From: Micropterix aruncella | Taxonomy: Eukaryota > Arthropoda > Insecta > Lepidoptera > Micropterigidae | Length of the DNA: 64,000 nt | NCBI GenBank assembly: GCA_944548615.1 | Contig: OX155964.1 | Coordinates: 372,001-436,000, forward strand | Direction: 5' to 3' | In this document: positions 1 to 10,667 of the stretch, piece by piece | How the letters are laid out: each line of letters begins with the position of its first letter | Numbering within the stretch: the first letter of the stretch is position 1 | Program-made: the position numbers and the translations under genes | Notes under the pieces: model-generated | Told to the model about the DNA's origin: nothing | Database searches by the model: none | The model's input: only the letters and a program-made list of their open reading frames with translations

Positions 1-161
1 GCAATCAACAAACGCATTGATTTCCAGTGAAATACACTGACACAAATTCAGCTATTTTGCTACCCCAGTGAAGCGATGAATCAGCACGATGAAACAATAC
101 TTTTACTCGGAATATTTTGGATTGCATCATTTCCCGGCCTATATAAACCGGCGAAAAAGCA

Positions 162-1725
162 ACCAAAGTATCTAAGCCTACCTACGCCCAACTAGCGGCT
201 AGAAAAAGCCCGACACCGTGCCGCAGCCCCGCAGCATCATCACCACAGCCGCCCGCGCCGCTTCTGCCGAAGCAGGCCCCGCGCCCCCGACCCATTGTCG
301 TAGACAAGCTCGATAGGTGGCCCGACCACCTGGAGGCTCTCCGCGCGAAGTTGGGACGCGCGCCGAACGTCGCACCGCTCGGACGAGGCGGTGGCTTCAG
401 ATTCCGCCCGGCCGACGACGCAGAGTACCGCGTCGTCCAGGCCTACCTGCACTCCCTTGGCAGCTCGGCGGCGTGGCACACCTACGCGCCGCCGATAGAA
501 AATGACGTTAAGATAGCCATTCGGGGCCTCCCGGCTAACACGATCCAGCAGGAGGTCATCGAAGGTCTTGCGGCCAAAGACATCGAAGCGACGTACGCGC
601 GCCTGATCCATGGAGGGCGGCGCGCGCTTTTCTTCGTTGTCATTCGAAAGAACGTGGGCTGGCGCAAGGTATACAGTCTCCCGGACATATGGTACCTGCC
701 AGTCCCCATCGAGAGTTGGAGAGGCCGGAACGGGCCCAAACAATGCCACCGATGCCAAAAATTCCGGCACAGCAGCCACAACTGCCACCGGCCGCAGGTA
801 TGCGTCTGCTGCGGCGAGGAGCACGCTGCCAAAGACTGCCTTCGGCCGAAGACCGCCCGCGCAACCTGTGGAAACTGCGGGCAGGATCACCCAGCCAACA
901 ACCGGCGCTGCCCCAGTTTCCTAGCGGAAATCCGCCAGACGACGCGGAAGCAGCAGGGTGTTCCGCGTGCAGCAGCCACCGCTCCTCCGCGAGCCCCACC
1001 GCGAAGCGCCTCACCGGGCGCCTCGACCACCGCCGCGCCTTCGTCGCCTCCTCCACGCCGAGCGCCGAGGAAGACGCAGGCGAAGTCTCAGCCTGCCGCC
1101 GCCCCTACGGAGCCCTTGTCGTGGAGGAAAAAGCCGGCGCCGCCGGCCACTCCACAGCAGCCAGCTGTGGAGAGGAAGTCGAACCGGCATCGCTGCTCGA
1201 AGCCACTGCAGCAGCAGTCAACGAGGCCCCACCCACAGCAGGAGGAGGGGATGGAGGTCGAGGCGACCGCCCAGTCCACCAGCTCCCAAACGCCCGCAGC
1301 AACCACAGCGTCCGCATGCACGCAAACGGACGAAGAGAGTGCGACCACACCGCCCCCACTACCCCAGCCAGAAGAGCCAGAACACCTGGACGAGATGCGC
1401 CGCCTCGAGAGCGACGAGCTGGTCTTGTTGAATGCAATTCAGCTGCAGGAACTCATTCACGAGTTCCAAATCAGCACGAAGGAGGAGATCACCATGCTGC
1501 TGAATATGTGCCTTCAAACGGACCTACCCCGTGCCTCGAGAGTAGCAATCATAATGAAGTCTGCCTCAGGGTGAATAGCCCTGAGACGCCATACTCATGA
1601 AAGCCGGGCCTATGGACCCGATTCAAGAGAAGCCCCACGAAAAGGCAAAATGCCCAGTGGTAGACGTCACAGGCCGTTCAAAATGGCCTGTCGACTGATT
1701 TCATTGATTGATTGACCAAAGTATC
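162..1725 (+). mobile_element. 5'-truncated, ORF1-only Jockey-like non-LTR copy with TSD
   Basis: The 11-bp direct repeat accaaagtatc lies at 162-172 and again at 1715-1725, so the inserted segment is 173-1714. Its 3' end is a short run of attg units, the kind of tail used by many non-LTR elements instead of poly-A. Inside there is one Gag-like reading frame and about 140 bp of 3' sequence; no endonuclease or reverse transcriptase follows. The segment is far more GC-rich than its flanks. A TATA-like tatataaa sits at 140-147, just upstream of the insertion point and outside the element. The TSD and open frame suggest a fairly young insertion. Confidence 0.75.
174..1574 (+). CDS. Gag-like ORF1 with three zinc knuckles, 5' partial
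   Basis: The frame is open from the 5' junction of the insertion to the stop at 1574 with no early ATG, so the true start was lost by 5' truncation. Counting from position 351, a region resembling the PRE_C2HC module that precedes zinc knuckles in Jockey-type ORF1 proteins lies at about residues 55-120. Three CCHC knuckles follow: C132/C135/H140/C145, C151/C154/H158/C163 and C173/C176/H180/C187. Next comes a proline/alanine/glutamine-rich linker and an acidic, leucine-rich tail. Such proteins bind element RNA. There are no internal stops or frameshifts. Long open frames in other phases are by-products of high GC. Confidence 0.75.
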   Translation, partial: KPTYAQLAARKSPTPCRSPAASSPQPPAPLLPKQAPRPRPIVVDKLDRWPDHLEALRAKLGRAPNVAPLGRGGGFRFRPADDAEYRVVQAYLHSLGSSAAWHTYAPPIENDVKIAIRGLPANTIQQEVIEGLAAKDIEATYARLIHGGRRALFFVVIRKNVGWRKVYSLPDIWYLPVPIESWRGRNGPKQCHRCQKFRHSSHNCHRPQVCVCCGEEHAAKDCLRPKTARATCGNCGQDHPANNRRCPSFLAEIRQTTRKQQGVPRAAATAPPRAPPRSASPGASTTAAPSSPPPRRAPRKTQAKSQPAAAPTEPLSWRKKPAPPATPQQPAVERKSNRHRCSKPLQQQSTRPHPQQEEGMEVEATAQSTSSQTPAATTASACTQTDEESATTPPPLPQPEEPEHLDEMRRLESDELVLLNAIQLQELIHEFQISTKEEITMLLNMCLQTDLPRASRVAIIMKSASG

Positions 1726-2950
1726 ATTCCTCGAGTGATCACCTCCCCCAAGGTTGCTACGGCATACTCGGTACCCCTCTCACGGGGTCGCTCAACGAGT
1801 CCGGCTCCTTGGTTTCCTTTCCCTACCTTTTCCAGTCGAGAAGCATCAGTCTGCATTCCTACAGACTTGAGCCGTGCCCAGTACAAGATACTAGGAGCAC
1901 AAGTACAATCCTCATCCATACACCCTCGTAACTTCAGTCGCGCATCAATACCCTCGCGACAACATAACCTATTCGGGAAGTGTTATAACTGGCAATATCG
2001 AACTCTCAATCAATTCAATAAATACCTTCTGGTAGGAAGAAAGAGGCAGTGAATAATGCCTTTCAAATCATTCATTTATTTCTGTCTACGAGAGTTTTAG
2101 TGCAGAGACTCAAATGTAGGTCTATCAATTATAATATTTTGACCTAATATTTTGGAAATTTAAAGATATCCCTGCGTTTGCGGAAGGATTTTTTGTCATC
2201 TAATTTTCTAATAACCGTCCCTGATATACGTCAGACGGTGCTAAGTGGTAGAATCAACAAGTATCGGTACCTACGAATGACGCTCATTCGACCGTGTCAC
2301 CTTTAAGGTCAAAGTTTAGAGTCGATCCGCGAGGTGAGAATTGTGGAAGGTGGTCGCCAACACTGTTTCGCGAGAGACGCTGATGTTTTTTACGCGCTGA
2401 GACGCGGGCAGGGCTGTCGCGGCTTTCAGTTGGCCTTCTTTTTGTAATGCGCCATATTTAGGCACTTTAGTCGATCGAGTGTGTTCAATGTTCACGTACT
2501 ATTTACTCAGCGGACGCACGCTTCATGACATCACATAAACGCGGCATTTATTGGATAGGAGTTTATTTGACTTTCCAATTCGGCTACTGACCTCCATACA
2601 TACTGGGGATTTTCACGAGAAGCACTAAGAAAGATATGATGAGTATGATGCGCTTTCAAATGATGAAACAGCGATGACGAAGCTCGCGATGAAACAACCA
2701 AGCTTAGTCAATTGCTCTTCGCCGCTGCTTCCGCATACAACGCACTACCACCTTACCACACTATCGATAGCAAATATTCGCAAAGTGGCAGGAGCTGCGA
2801 ATGGAGACTCTTCGTCATCAATTACTATGTTGACAAAACATTTCATATGATTTGTTTGTCTTAAATTTCTTTTGTAAAACACCACCTTCATGGAATATAA
2901 TCCATAACCACACAAACTAAAATGAAAAACTATTTTACTTTACTCTCCAT
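1726..2950. other. Unassigned intergenic DNA
   Basis: I see no convincing coding frame, RNA gene or repeat shared with the rest of the window. Short open frames here lack domain features. Confidence 0.4.
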
Positions 2951-3650
2951 CTGTATATATAAAAATAACGCCGTGCGTTAGTCTCGCAGGATCTCGGAAA
3001 TGACTCGACCGATTTGATTTTTTTTTGTTTTGTTTGCCTTGATTTAGGGGTGGTTTACAAAGAAAATATTTAGGAAAAACTCAAAGAAACAACTGAAAAT
3101 AGAAAAAAAAACGAATTTGGTAATTTTGGGAAATAGGCCACTTTTAATAAATGGCGTTCGCGGCGATCCTATTATTTGACAGCTGCGCCCATCCATTCCG
3201 TGCGATTGTGTAAAATTTCAAAAATTCGGAAAGTCGAAAAAGTCGACAATCAAGAGTCAAAAAAATCAAAAAAGTCGAAAAAGTCGGAAAAGTCGAAAAA
3301 CTGGAAAGCCGGGAAAGTCAAAAAAGTTAGAAAAGACGAAAAAGTCAAAAAAGTCGAAAAGTAGGAAAAGTCAAAAAAGCCGCAAAAGTCGGAAAAGTTG
3401 AAAAAGCCGAAAAAGTCGGAATAGTCGAAAAAGCATTTATATTTCATCAAGTAAATTAAATACATTGAATTTATTTTAATTACAAACGTCTTTCATTTAA
3501 TCACCAAACGAAACTCAAACCGTACATGATTCGGCCATATTATAGATTTCAATGAATTGGATTTGGAAGGTTGATTAGGATTAATAAACGCTTGTAAAGA
3601 GTTACAATCAAATAAATTTTAGGTGGTACGAAGTTCACCGGGTCATCTAG
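2951..3650 (+). repeat. Interspersed repeat family R-A, copy 1
   Basis: It starts near ctgtatatataaaaataacg, passes through a tract telling of cgttagtctcgcagg, then a simple-repeat core made of gtcgaaaaa-like units (about 3225-3432), and ends at gttcaccgggtcatctag. A second copy lies reversed at 45031-45595. The two differ mainly in the length of the simple-repeat core. Small open frames rich in Lys/Ser (or Phe/Asp on the other strand) in the core come from that repeat and are not genes. Confidence 0.75.
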
Positions 3651-3774
3651 TATTCAATATAATTGAATTTTTAATATCGGAAGATTGCTAGTATGTATTT
3701 TGTGTTTTTTTATATTTTTGTATGATTTAAATTTATTGTAAATAATGTCATTTAGTAGATATATTAGGTAGAAT

Positions 3775-3960
3775 AATGAATAATGCTATATTGTTGGTAG
3801 GTAGAATAGGTGGTTAGGTAGAAAAATGTTATATTGCTATAATGCTATATTGTTATATTGCTATATAATTCTATATGGTATATTGCTATATTGCTACAAT
3901 TATTCAATATTGCTGGTAGGTAGAATAGGTAGGTTAGGTAGAACAATGAATAATGCTATA
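3775..3960. repeat. Short tandem duplication of a ggtaggtagaat-containing unit
   Basis: The words gctatattg, ggtaggtagaataggt and gaataatgctatat occur two or three times within 180 bp. It is an AT-rich local duplication with no coding potential. Confidence 0.5.
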
Positions 3961-4061
3961 TAATTGGGTATCACTAAACTTAGAAAATAAGTATAATGGT
4001 CAATTTGTTGCGATAACAGAGAATTATGAGAGACATAATCTACTGCATTACTGCATTATAA

Positions 4062-4500
4062 TTAGTGGTTTTCAACCTTGTTTTAGATCCCTTTTTGGTA
4101 AACAAAAAATGAAACTTTTACGCCACCCCTCTTAGCCTGTAACTTAGTTCTCTCGACCTCCTTAGTTTCTTCCACAGCTGTATCTGTAAGCATTCATTAA
4201 ATATATTTTTTTGTAAAAGCAGTGGCGAAAACCACATTAATTTCAATTGTTTTTCCCTTTCGAAGATGTATTTACCTGTTTCCATCTTAAATCAGCATCA
4301 AGTTTTGTAAAAGAAATAGCAAAATACACATAATAAATATGTTTCTCTTCCGATGCTGTAAATGTTTGCATATTATATAATAAACATTTTGTAATATTGT
4401 CGTATTTTATTTTTAGATATCTTGCGACCCCCCGGGAGTCTCAGGGGGTCTCAAGATATCCTCTCCCAGGGGGTCGCGACCCACTGATTAAAAACACTGA
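4062..4500. mobile_element. Non-autonomous hAT-like element
   Basis: The left end reads agtggttttcaacc and the right end, on the other strand, reads cagtgtttttaatcagtggg. Together they make imperfect terminal inverted repeats of the CAGTG type seen in hAT elements. The inner right part has the ggggtcgcgaccc signature common in such elements. There is no transposase frame, and I could not fix an 8-bp TSD. Confidence 0.45.
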
Positions 4501-5173
4501 TTAAAATCTAAATCATCCACAATTCCAGAATTGGCTGTATATTTTCTCATCTTCCATTTCCCATGTGGCAGGTATTTAGATGTTTTTGACGCCCCTGCTT
4601 AAGGTAGGTAGAGCAACAACAGTTCTGTGAATCCATACGCGAATAGACAGGCAGTAGTAAACGTTAAATCGGAGATACAAATACATAATAAAGGTTAGTT
4701 TGTGACTCAACGCATATATCTTTCTGACACTGTACCTAATTTAAACGTAGGAAACCTCTATAGACTTATAGTTAAATCGATCCCGTCTTTACGCGTAGCC
4801 GGCAGGTACCTACTCAATATTTCATAGAATATTTGATTATGTATTTCGTGCCTTATGTCGCATTTCAAGCGTATCGTCAAATAACTAGAAGTATTTGCGA
4901 ATGCGGAATAAATATCCCAGTAAATGTTGGTCGTAAGTTAAATAACATAATAAGTTGATAATCACTTTAACCAGTTAACCGCTGAAGGGGACTTCAGCGC
5001 GGGAGCACGGGCTATAAAACGATAAGGAATATATTGTATATCTATTGAATAAAAAACTAGAAATACATTATTGAAGACTTAAAAATTGGCATGAATATAA
5101 AATGCATAAGCAGAAAAAATGAAAGGAAAAAGTTTAGTAATTCAGTATACTTCATTGGGTATTTTTCAAAGAA

Positions 5174-5322
5174 TTACCATTCGATATGAAAAGTCAATAT
5201 TTGAGTGAGATACTACTATTGTTGCCGCCGCCGCTACCGCCACCGCTACTGCAGCTGCGGCAGCAGCAGCAATAGTAGTATCTTACTAAAATAGGGAGTT
5301 TTTATATCGAATGGTATTTTTT
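5174..5322. mobile_element. Foldback MITE with GCN-rich loop
   Basis: The left arm starts taccattcgatat and runs through gagatactactattg. The right arm reads caatagtagtatcttac and ends atatcgaatggta. The arms pair over about 55 nt with some mismatches and enclose a GC-rich stretch of gcc/gca triplets. Without a transposase this is a self-complementary mobile remnant. Confidence 0.6.
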
Positions 5323-5337
5323 TATTTTACACGACGT

Positions 5338-6380
5338 GTACTCAGTGGTGTAACTAAGCCGGTGCAGCCGGTGCGGCGCATCTAGGCCCAGGAAAAATCG
5401 GGGGCCCAAAATTGAAGTTTTTTCTACGATTGATCTTCCATCCAACATTGCTAGGAAGCTAAGGAAGCCGAAAAAATAGATGTGTCAAAACCGATCGATT
5501 ATTTTGCAAATCAAGACGAAAACCACTATAGAAATGTATTTGTTTATATTTTTATAATACATTAAGTAGCTGATTTTGATATATAGATATGCGAAAATAG
5601 GAATATTTGTTATAATATTATGTGGGTATTTTTTAGTCGCACCAGTTTTGCACTTGGTAGTTCTACTCAAAATAAAGTACCTAATCAAAACGGACATTTT
5701 TTTAAATTTCTCACCTACATTTAAAGGTGTTCCACTGAAGTTCTTAGGAACTTGTTTCGCAACATTTTCGAGGCAATGTCCCCGAATTAATACGATGATC
5801 TATAATGTAGCTACAATATAAATATATAGTGTAACTAGGTATACAGTAATTATATCCTAAATGGGAGGTAAATCATAATCATAATCATAAGTTTTTTATT
5901 CAAAATAGTACGAAATCGTAACTTTTTAACGTCAATGATGCATACAAATATACATAAATGATATAAAAATTAAATTATTGTGACATTATAAGAAATTATT
6001 GTGACGTATAAGGTGATATAAATCATCAAGGTAACCATTTTATTTCCCAGGGTCTCTGTCGTCTAGATAATCATTTATTTTATAGTAGCCCTAAAGTCTT
6101 ATAAACGCGCGAAAAAAAATTTGGGATGAATACAGATATACAGGTGAGTTTTAATTATCCGACATCCTTGAAGGGGAGCATGAGTACGAGCAGATAAGCA
6201 ACTTTTGATAAAAAAAATGTAAAAAAAATAATATAGGGGAGGGTAAACTTGTATAAAATTGTATAACAGTATAAAACTTGTATATAACTTGTATAAAATT
6301 GTATAAAATATAGGGTAAACTTGTATAAAATTGTATAACATGAAAAATAAAAAAAAACATGTTAAAAAACTGTATAATAT
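5338..6380. other. AT-rich intergenic DNA with repeat scraps
   Basis: Around 5343-5410 is a tract with gtggtgtaactaagccggtg and gggggccc that resembles an end of a DNA transposon. About 6240-6345 is a decayed tandem of cttgtataaaattgtataac. No gene is visible. Confidence 0.4.
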
Positions 6381-6605
6381 TTTTATATTTGATAAGGTTT
6401 GTAAAGAATCCGTTCACACGGTGATGCTTTGATGTAAGATAAAATTAGTAAAAGCTACTTCAATAGCAGCGAAGGAAATCCCAGCGTGGATTGGAAAACG
6501 CTTATGTTTGAATGCGATATACTTACGGATGTGCACGACTTTCGACTGTGCAATGTAAGTTTATGGGTCCTTTTACCGTCGACGAACGATCACTATTCAT
6601 ACATA
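6380..6605 (-). repeat. R-TA family copy
   Basis: It shares the words aaaattagtaaaagctac, gcgaaggaaatcccagc and cgtcgacgaacgatcact with copies in PPO introns at 28.9-32.1 kb. In those copies the same flank abuts long (TA)n arrays; here the array is absent. Confidence 0.65.
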
Positions 6606-6639
6606 TATCTCAAAAATCAAGCTAATCCGTTGAAAGACG

Positions 6640-6815
6640 CGAAACGGTAAGTGTTGTGTGCACGGCGAAATTCGCCCGTGCCGCCCCCACCGATTTAATC
6701 TGCGAAGTAAGAGCAGCAGTACGCCGCCTGCCGGCAGAGCAACAGCAAACGTTTACTGACAGCGCTTCCGTCTCCCTGAACAACGGCGGTTGTATCACCG
6801 AAAAGTTGGATGTCT
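6640..6815 (+). repeat. Penelope-associated terminal repeat, divergent copy
   Basis: The order gtgttgtgtgcac, then a GC-rich block, gagcagcagtacgccgcctg and caacggcggttgtatcaccg matches the segments at 12005-12230 and 15790-15975. The 15.8-kb copy directly follows a Penelope-like GIY-YIG frame. It is therefore probably the 3' region of a Penelope-like element. Confidence 0.45.
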
Positions 6816-6820
6816 TGTAT

Positions 6821-7052
6821 GTTTGTTTCTACTCTTTATTGTGAAACTTCACAATGGGCGGGTTTATTATCATACGACAATCTCTTATAACCAACGTGTG
6901 TAAGTCTGGTTATTGCATTCGATCGACAGAATGGACATGCAATTCCGGTGATTTAAACTTAACTGAAAATAGTGACCCAGCTGGGAATCGAACCCGGAAC
7001 CTTACAATGTAAGATCAGGCGACCTAACGACTAATACCATTGGGCCGTGTCT
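6821..7052 (-). mobile_element. tRNA-derived SINE, family S1
   Basis: On the minus strand the copy begins with a tRNA-like head. A B-box match ggttcgattcc lies at 6994-6984, preceded by gatcttacattgtaagg. The tail passes through agagattgtcgtatgat and ends in acaataaagagtagaaacaa. The same tail recurs at 14.3, 16.0, 46.7 and 53.4 kb. Pol III-type head plus a shared LINE-like tail is the SINE layout. Confidence 0.75.
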
Positions 7053-7439
7053 ACCTTCTGCACGACCTTCTGTCTCAATGTTCACGCGGTAAAATCAGTT
7101 TCTGTTTTATTTATGGAATAGTAATCCAATAAAATACTCCCAATAAAAATATAATAAGCTTCCTACGCCGCTGATTCATTTTTATTATAATTTAGCTTTT
7201 CATGAAACTTTAATAGCAAACTCACCGATTTCCTGTAAATTCGACAGTTCTATTCCTGGCATCTTTCACGCTGAACTGGGAGTCGTTGTAACCCCATCCG
7301 TTCCATTTCAGCAACTGTTGTCTGTGGAAATAAAAGAAGAGATACAATTGTTAGAAAAAATAACAAAACGAACAACTGAGGATAATACTCAGTTGCACAG
7401 GAATGGAATTAAACATAGGTTCCTATTGCTTTCAAACCT

Positions 7440-8200
7440 ATAAATAATAGCATTAATTATATAGCGCATATATTGCTCAGCGTCGTACTACGATTTGGCA
7501 ACCAGGCGTTTACTACGAAACGCATCGTGTAGATGGCAAGAAGAATTCCAAAAATTGATCAATCTTCTATTATTATGTTTAATATGGCGACTTCCGTGGT
7601 ATAACAGTATAGCGGCGCACTGTAGATGGCGCTCTAAACACGCCTATACCACACTATATCGAGTACTGTTCCTATACGGTATATTATTTCGAAATAAAAT
7701 CATAGTATAATTACAAATGAGTTTTTAAATGACGTCATTTTTTTATTTGTTATAAAGGTTTTAATACGTAATAGTTACGCACTTTAATGTTCAGATAGAT
7801 TAATAGATGGCATTCTATCTCTCCGTATTATTTCTGTGGTGTAATCAACCTATACAAAAAATGCGATGGTTGGTATTAATTATTAAATATTATTATTGTT
7901 ATTATTGGTTAATTTATTGAGTTTCATAATCAATCAGAGCGTCATAAAAACCATTCATTATCATTGTTATCATAGACTATCTATAGATGGCCAAATAAAT
8001 TGCTATTAATTTCACCAGACAAAGCTATCAGCGCCACCTGCATGTCGCCGGCGTAGAAGGGTTGCCAAAACGTGCTATGGCATTGAGCAATGTAATATCC
8101 TATATGGTATAATAAATGTCTCATGGCTATAATATAAAAAGATTGTATGAGATGAGCGTAAATTTTAGGTGACATCTATTCTATAAATGAGTAGATATGG
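7440..8200. repeat. Cluster of small MITE-like repeats
   Basis: The words gcgccacctgcatgtcgcc and gaagggttgccaaa at 8032-8070 recur at 12258-12300. The word gcactttaatgttcagatag (7787-7806) plus gatagaatgcc-type sequence recur reversed at 42365-42432. A third element around 7470-7690 carries two gtagatggc words. None has a coding frame. They look like short non-autonomous DNA elements. Confidence 0.5.
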
Positions 8201-8287
8201 TGTAACAATTTAAAACTATAATAAAAAGAGTAATTTTATTAATAATAAATTATGTCCTAACCTTATAATAATTTATAATTATTGGAA

Positions 8288-8290
<3 letters not shown>

Positions 8291-8331
<41 letters not shown>
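8291..8331. repeat. (TA)n microsatellite
   Basis: About 20 uninterrupted TA units. Confidence 0.95.
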
Positions 8332-8333
<2 letters not shown>

Positions 8334-9163
8334 CAGAGATAAAAAAGAAGCCTCTACAGAGATAAAAAAGAAGAACTTCTATTCAAGATGGGTTGCAGTC
8401 CATACTCATTGCGCACAAAGATTCTGCCACTACTAATCCAGACATACTTAATTCATTTTCCCTAGAAATAGTCTTCGCCCGAACAAAAGTATATTTACTT
8501 TCCTGCGTGAGATTCACTAACATATACTGGAACTACTCCATTCCTAGATGGACCAAGATCCGCGGTGGTTTTATTGTATTGTTTCGCTCCATGTAAAAAA
8601 AACTATTTCTTTTAATTATATTCGAAAATTTCAAAATAATAGGGCGGGGTTTGGGTCCGATTTCTTAATTCAACTTCTGGAGGTAAATGATACGTCAGAT
8701 ACGTAAAATAATGATTATGCAATTGTTGCGATTTTTCAATAATTTTAAATCTTCATCGTGGCTTTCCGTGATGTCACGCATTTCAATATTGCAGGACCGT
8801 TGCTGCTATTCTTGGTAATCCCAACGTGACTGCATTTTTAATAATTTAATTTCCAATCAAGGGTTACCAGGCTATCAAGCTGTGTATTTTGTTCCTATAA
8901 TCTCTCAACTCTAGTAATTATGGTATCGTAGTCAATAGACATAAACTGGATTGTCTTCTGAACATCTTCAATTTTCCTCTTCAAACTTTCATATTTAGCA
9001 TTTTTTTTCCATAAATTGCTTGTGTATTAAATGCCAATGTGTCAATATTGAACTCCGATAAATCAGTTTTACATTGCGAAAACTTCTGTTCTTAAAGCGT
9101 AAATAAACCATTAACATTATTATTTGCAACACAGGCAACGTCGTTTTCTTTAGGAGAGATTCG
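8332..9163. other. Unassigned intergenic DNA
   Basis: A duplicated tctacagagataaaaaagaag word flanks 8340-8372. Otherwise I see no gene or repeat of this window here. Confidence 0.4.
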
Positions 9164-10130
9164 GACTGTTCACACGCGCAGCGTCAATCTATACAGCGGA
9201 GAGCGTGGCAGTTCTAAATGCGTTGGAGTATATAGTCAGCTCAGTTAGGAAAAACAGTCATATTCACAGACTCTCTCAGTCTTTTACAAAAACTGAGCTT
9301 CACCTCCCTAAACAACAAGCCATCCCACATTGAGAATTATGTACGTTTAAAATGCTTTACTTTGGAGTCAGCCGACTTTCGGGTGATCCTCTGTTGGATC
9401 CCAGGAGGACACACAAGTATTAGGGGAAATGAGAGGGCGGACGAGCTGGCGAATGCGGCCCGTACGCTCGGCGCTGCTGGCGGCATTCGCCTGCCCCCCT
9501 GTGATCTCCTCCCCACCCTTGATTCCCAGTTATCCCACAAATGGACACAGAGGTGGCGTCTGTCATCCAAAATCAAGGCGCAAAGGTACTCCACCTTACA
9601 GCCAGGGATCGGACCTAAGCCATGGTTCTATCATCAGCCACTTAGCCGCAAGGGAATAGCAGTCATTTGCAGATTGCGTATTGGCCACAGCTGCACTCCC
9701 GCTCACCTCTATAGGATACACCTCCTCCCGTCCCCCCAATGCGATTGCGGTCATGCAGTCTGCAATGCTGACCACCTCTTTTTTAACTGCCGATTTAACA
9801 ACAACTATCCTAATTCCGTCTCGGACCTTATAGCCCTCAAAATTCAGGTCCCACTGTGTGTGGACCATCTCCTCTCCAAAAGTCCTCAAAATCCTCTGTA
9901 AATTTATCTCCCTCAACCACATTTCCCTTTAGTAGTAACAATATTCCATTCCATAATATACTAGTTTCTACTGTTTTCTTTACTGTATGTTTGGTGTCTG
10001 TTTGTTTCAGTGCTGTCCTACTAACAATAAAGTTCCCAAATTAAAAAAAAAAATAACCACCTGGCAGAAATCACCCTCATTGGGTGGATTGCCAAAAGGA
10101 AAAAAGAAGAAGAAGAAGACTGTTCACACG
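9164..10130 (+). mobile_element. 5'-truncated LINE with RNase H and 13-bp TSD
   Basis: The direct repeat gactgttcacacg occurs at 9164-9176 and 10118-10130, fixing the insert as 9177-10117. The 5' end starts inside an RNase H domain. The 3' end is an A-rich stretch followed by gaa units. An RNase H after the RT is typical of I-superfamily LINEs (I, R1, Loa and relatives). The sharp TSD shows a single target-primed insertion. Confidence 0.9.
9178..9901 (+). pseudogene. LINE ORF2 C-terminus: RNase H and zinc-finger remnant
   Basis: The part at 9178-9290 reads ASIYTAESVAVLNALEY, the start of a LINE RNase H. The frame then shifts. From 9362 it continues with ILCWIPGGHTSIRGNERADE, where the usual GH.GI.GNE.AD core is kept with an inserted Gly. 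A C-terminal CDCGH..C..DHLFF zinc-finger-like block follows at about residues 127-145 of the second frame. At least one frameshift and 5' truncation make it non-functional. Confidence 0.8.
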
Positions 10131-10665
10131 TTTCACTGAAGTAGCCGCTCTTGTAATGGGCGGTAGTTTCGCTTAGATTCATTCGCAGTAGTTTCGGGCG
10201 TGTTTGATTTGCAGTTTGCTGAGTCGACGCCGAAGACTTCGGTTGATTTTGATGTATATTTTACGCAACGCATCGTGGATAAGACCACTTCTTTTTTATG
10301 CTTCAATTGATTAATTTATTAAAGTTAGTTATTGTGAAGTTGCTGCAGAAATAGTGATAGCATCCAAAGCATGTTTGCAAATTATTCTTTCCGAAACCGA
10401 ACCGAAGTGTTGTGGATGAACATTGTTTACATTATGGATTTGCCATAGCCGAAGGTAGGTTTTGTTTTTTTTAAATATATTGTATAAATTATAGAAATAT
10501 GTTGCTAAATACGGCCTCTAAGGGCAATTATGATACCTATTTTCGTTGCCGACACGGCGATTCCGACGATGTTATTATAAAAATCAGTTTTTGATATGAC
10601 AGTTTATCCAGCTTATAAGCCGATGTTTACAATCGTTATCTTGCCGAATTCATAATCCCGGTTAT
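10131..10665. other. Unassigned intergenic DNA
   Basis: No gene or shared repeat seen. Confidence 0.4.
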
Positions 10666-10667
10666 TT

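Noticed and set aside
689..1600. 303-aa open frame overlapping the Gag frame
   Set aside because: No domain; long alternative frames are expected in this GC-rich segment, while the zinc knuckles mark the real one.
3176..3465. Lys/Ser-rich or Phe/Asp-rich small proteins
   Set aside because: Translations of the gtcgaaaaa simple-repeat core of R-A.
6984..7052. tRNA gene candidate (A/B-box-like sequence)
   Set aside because: The acceptor stem does not pair and the segment continues into a shared SINE tail; same for 16120-16186.
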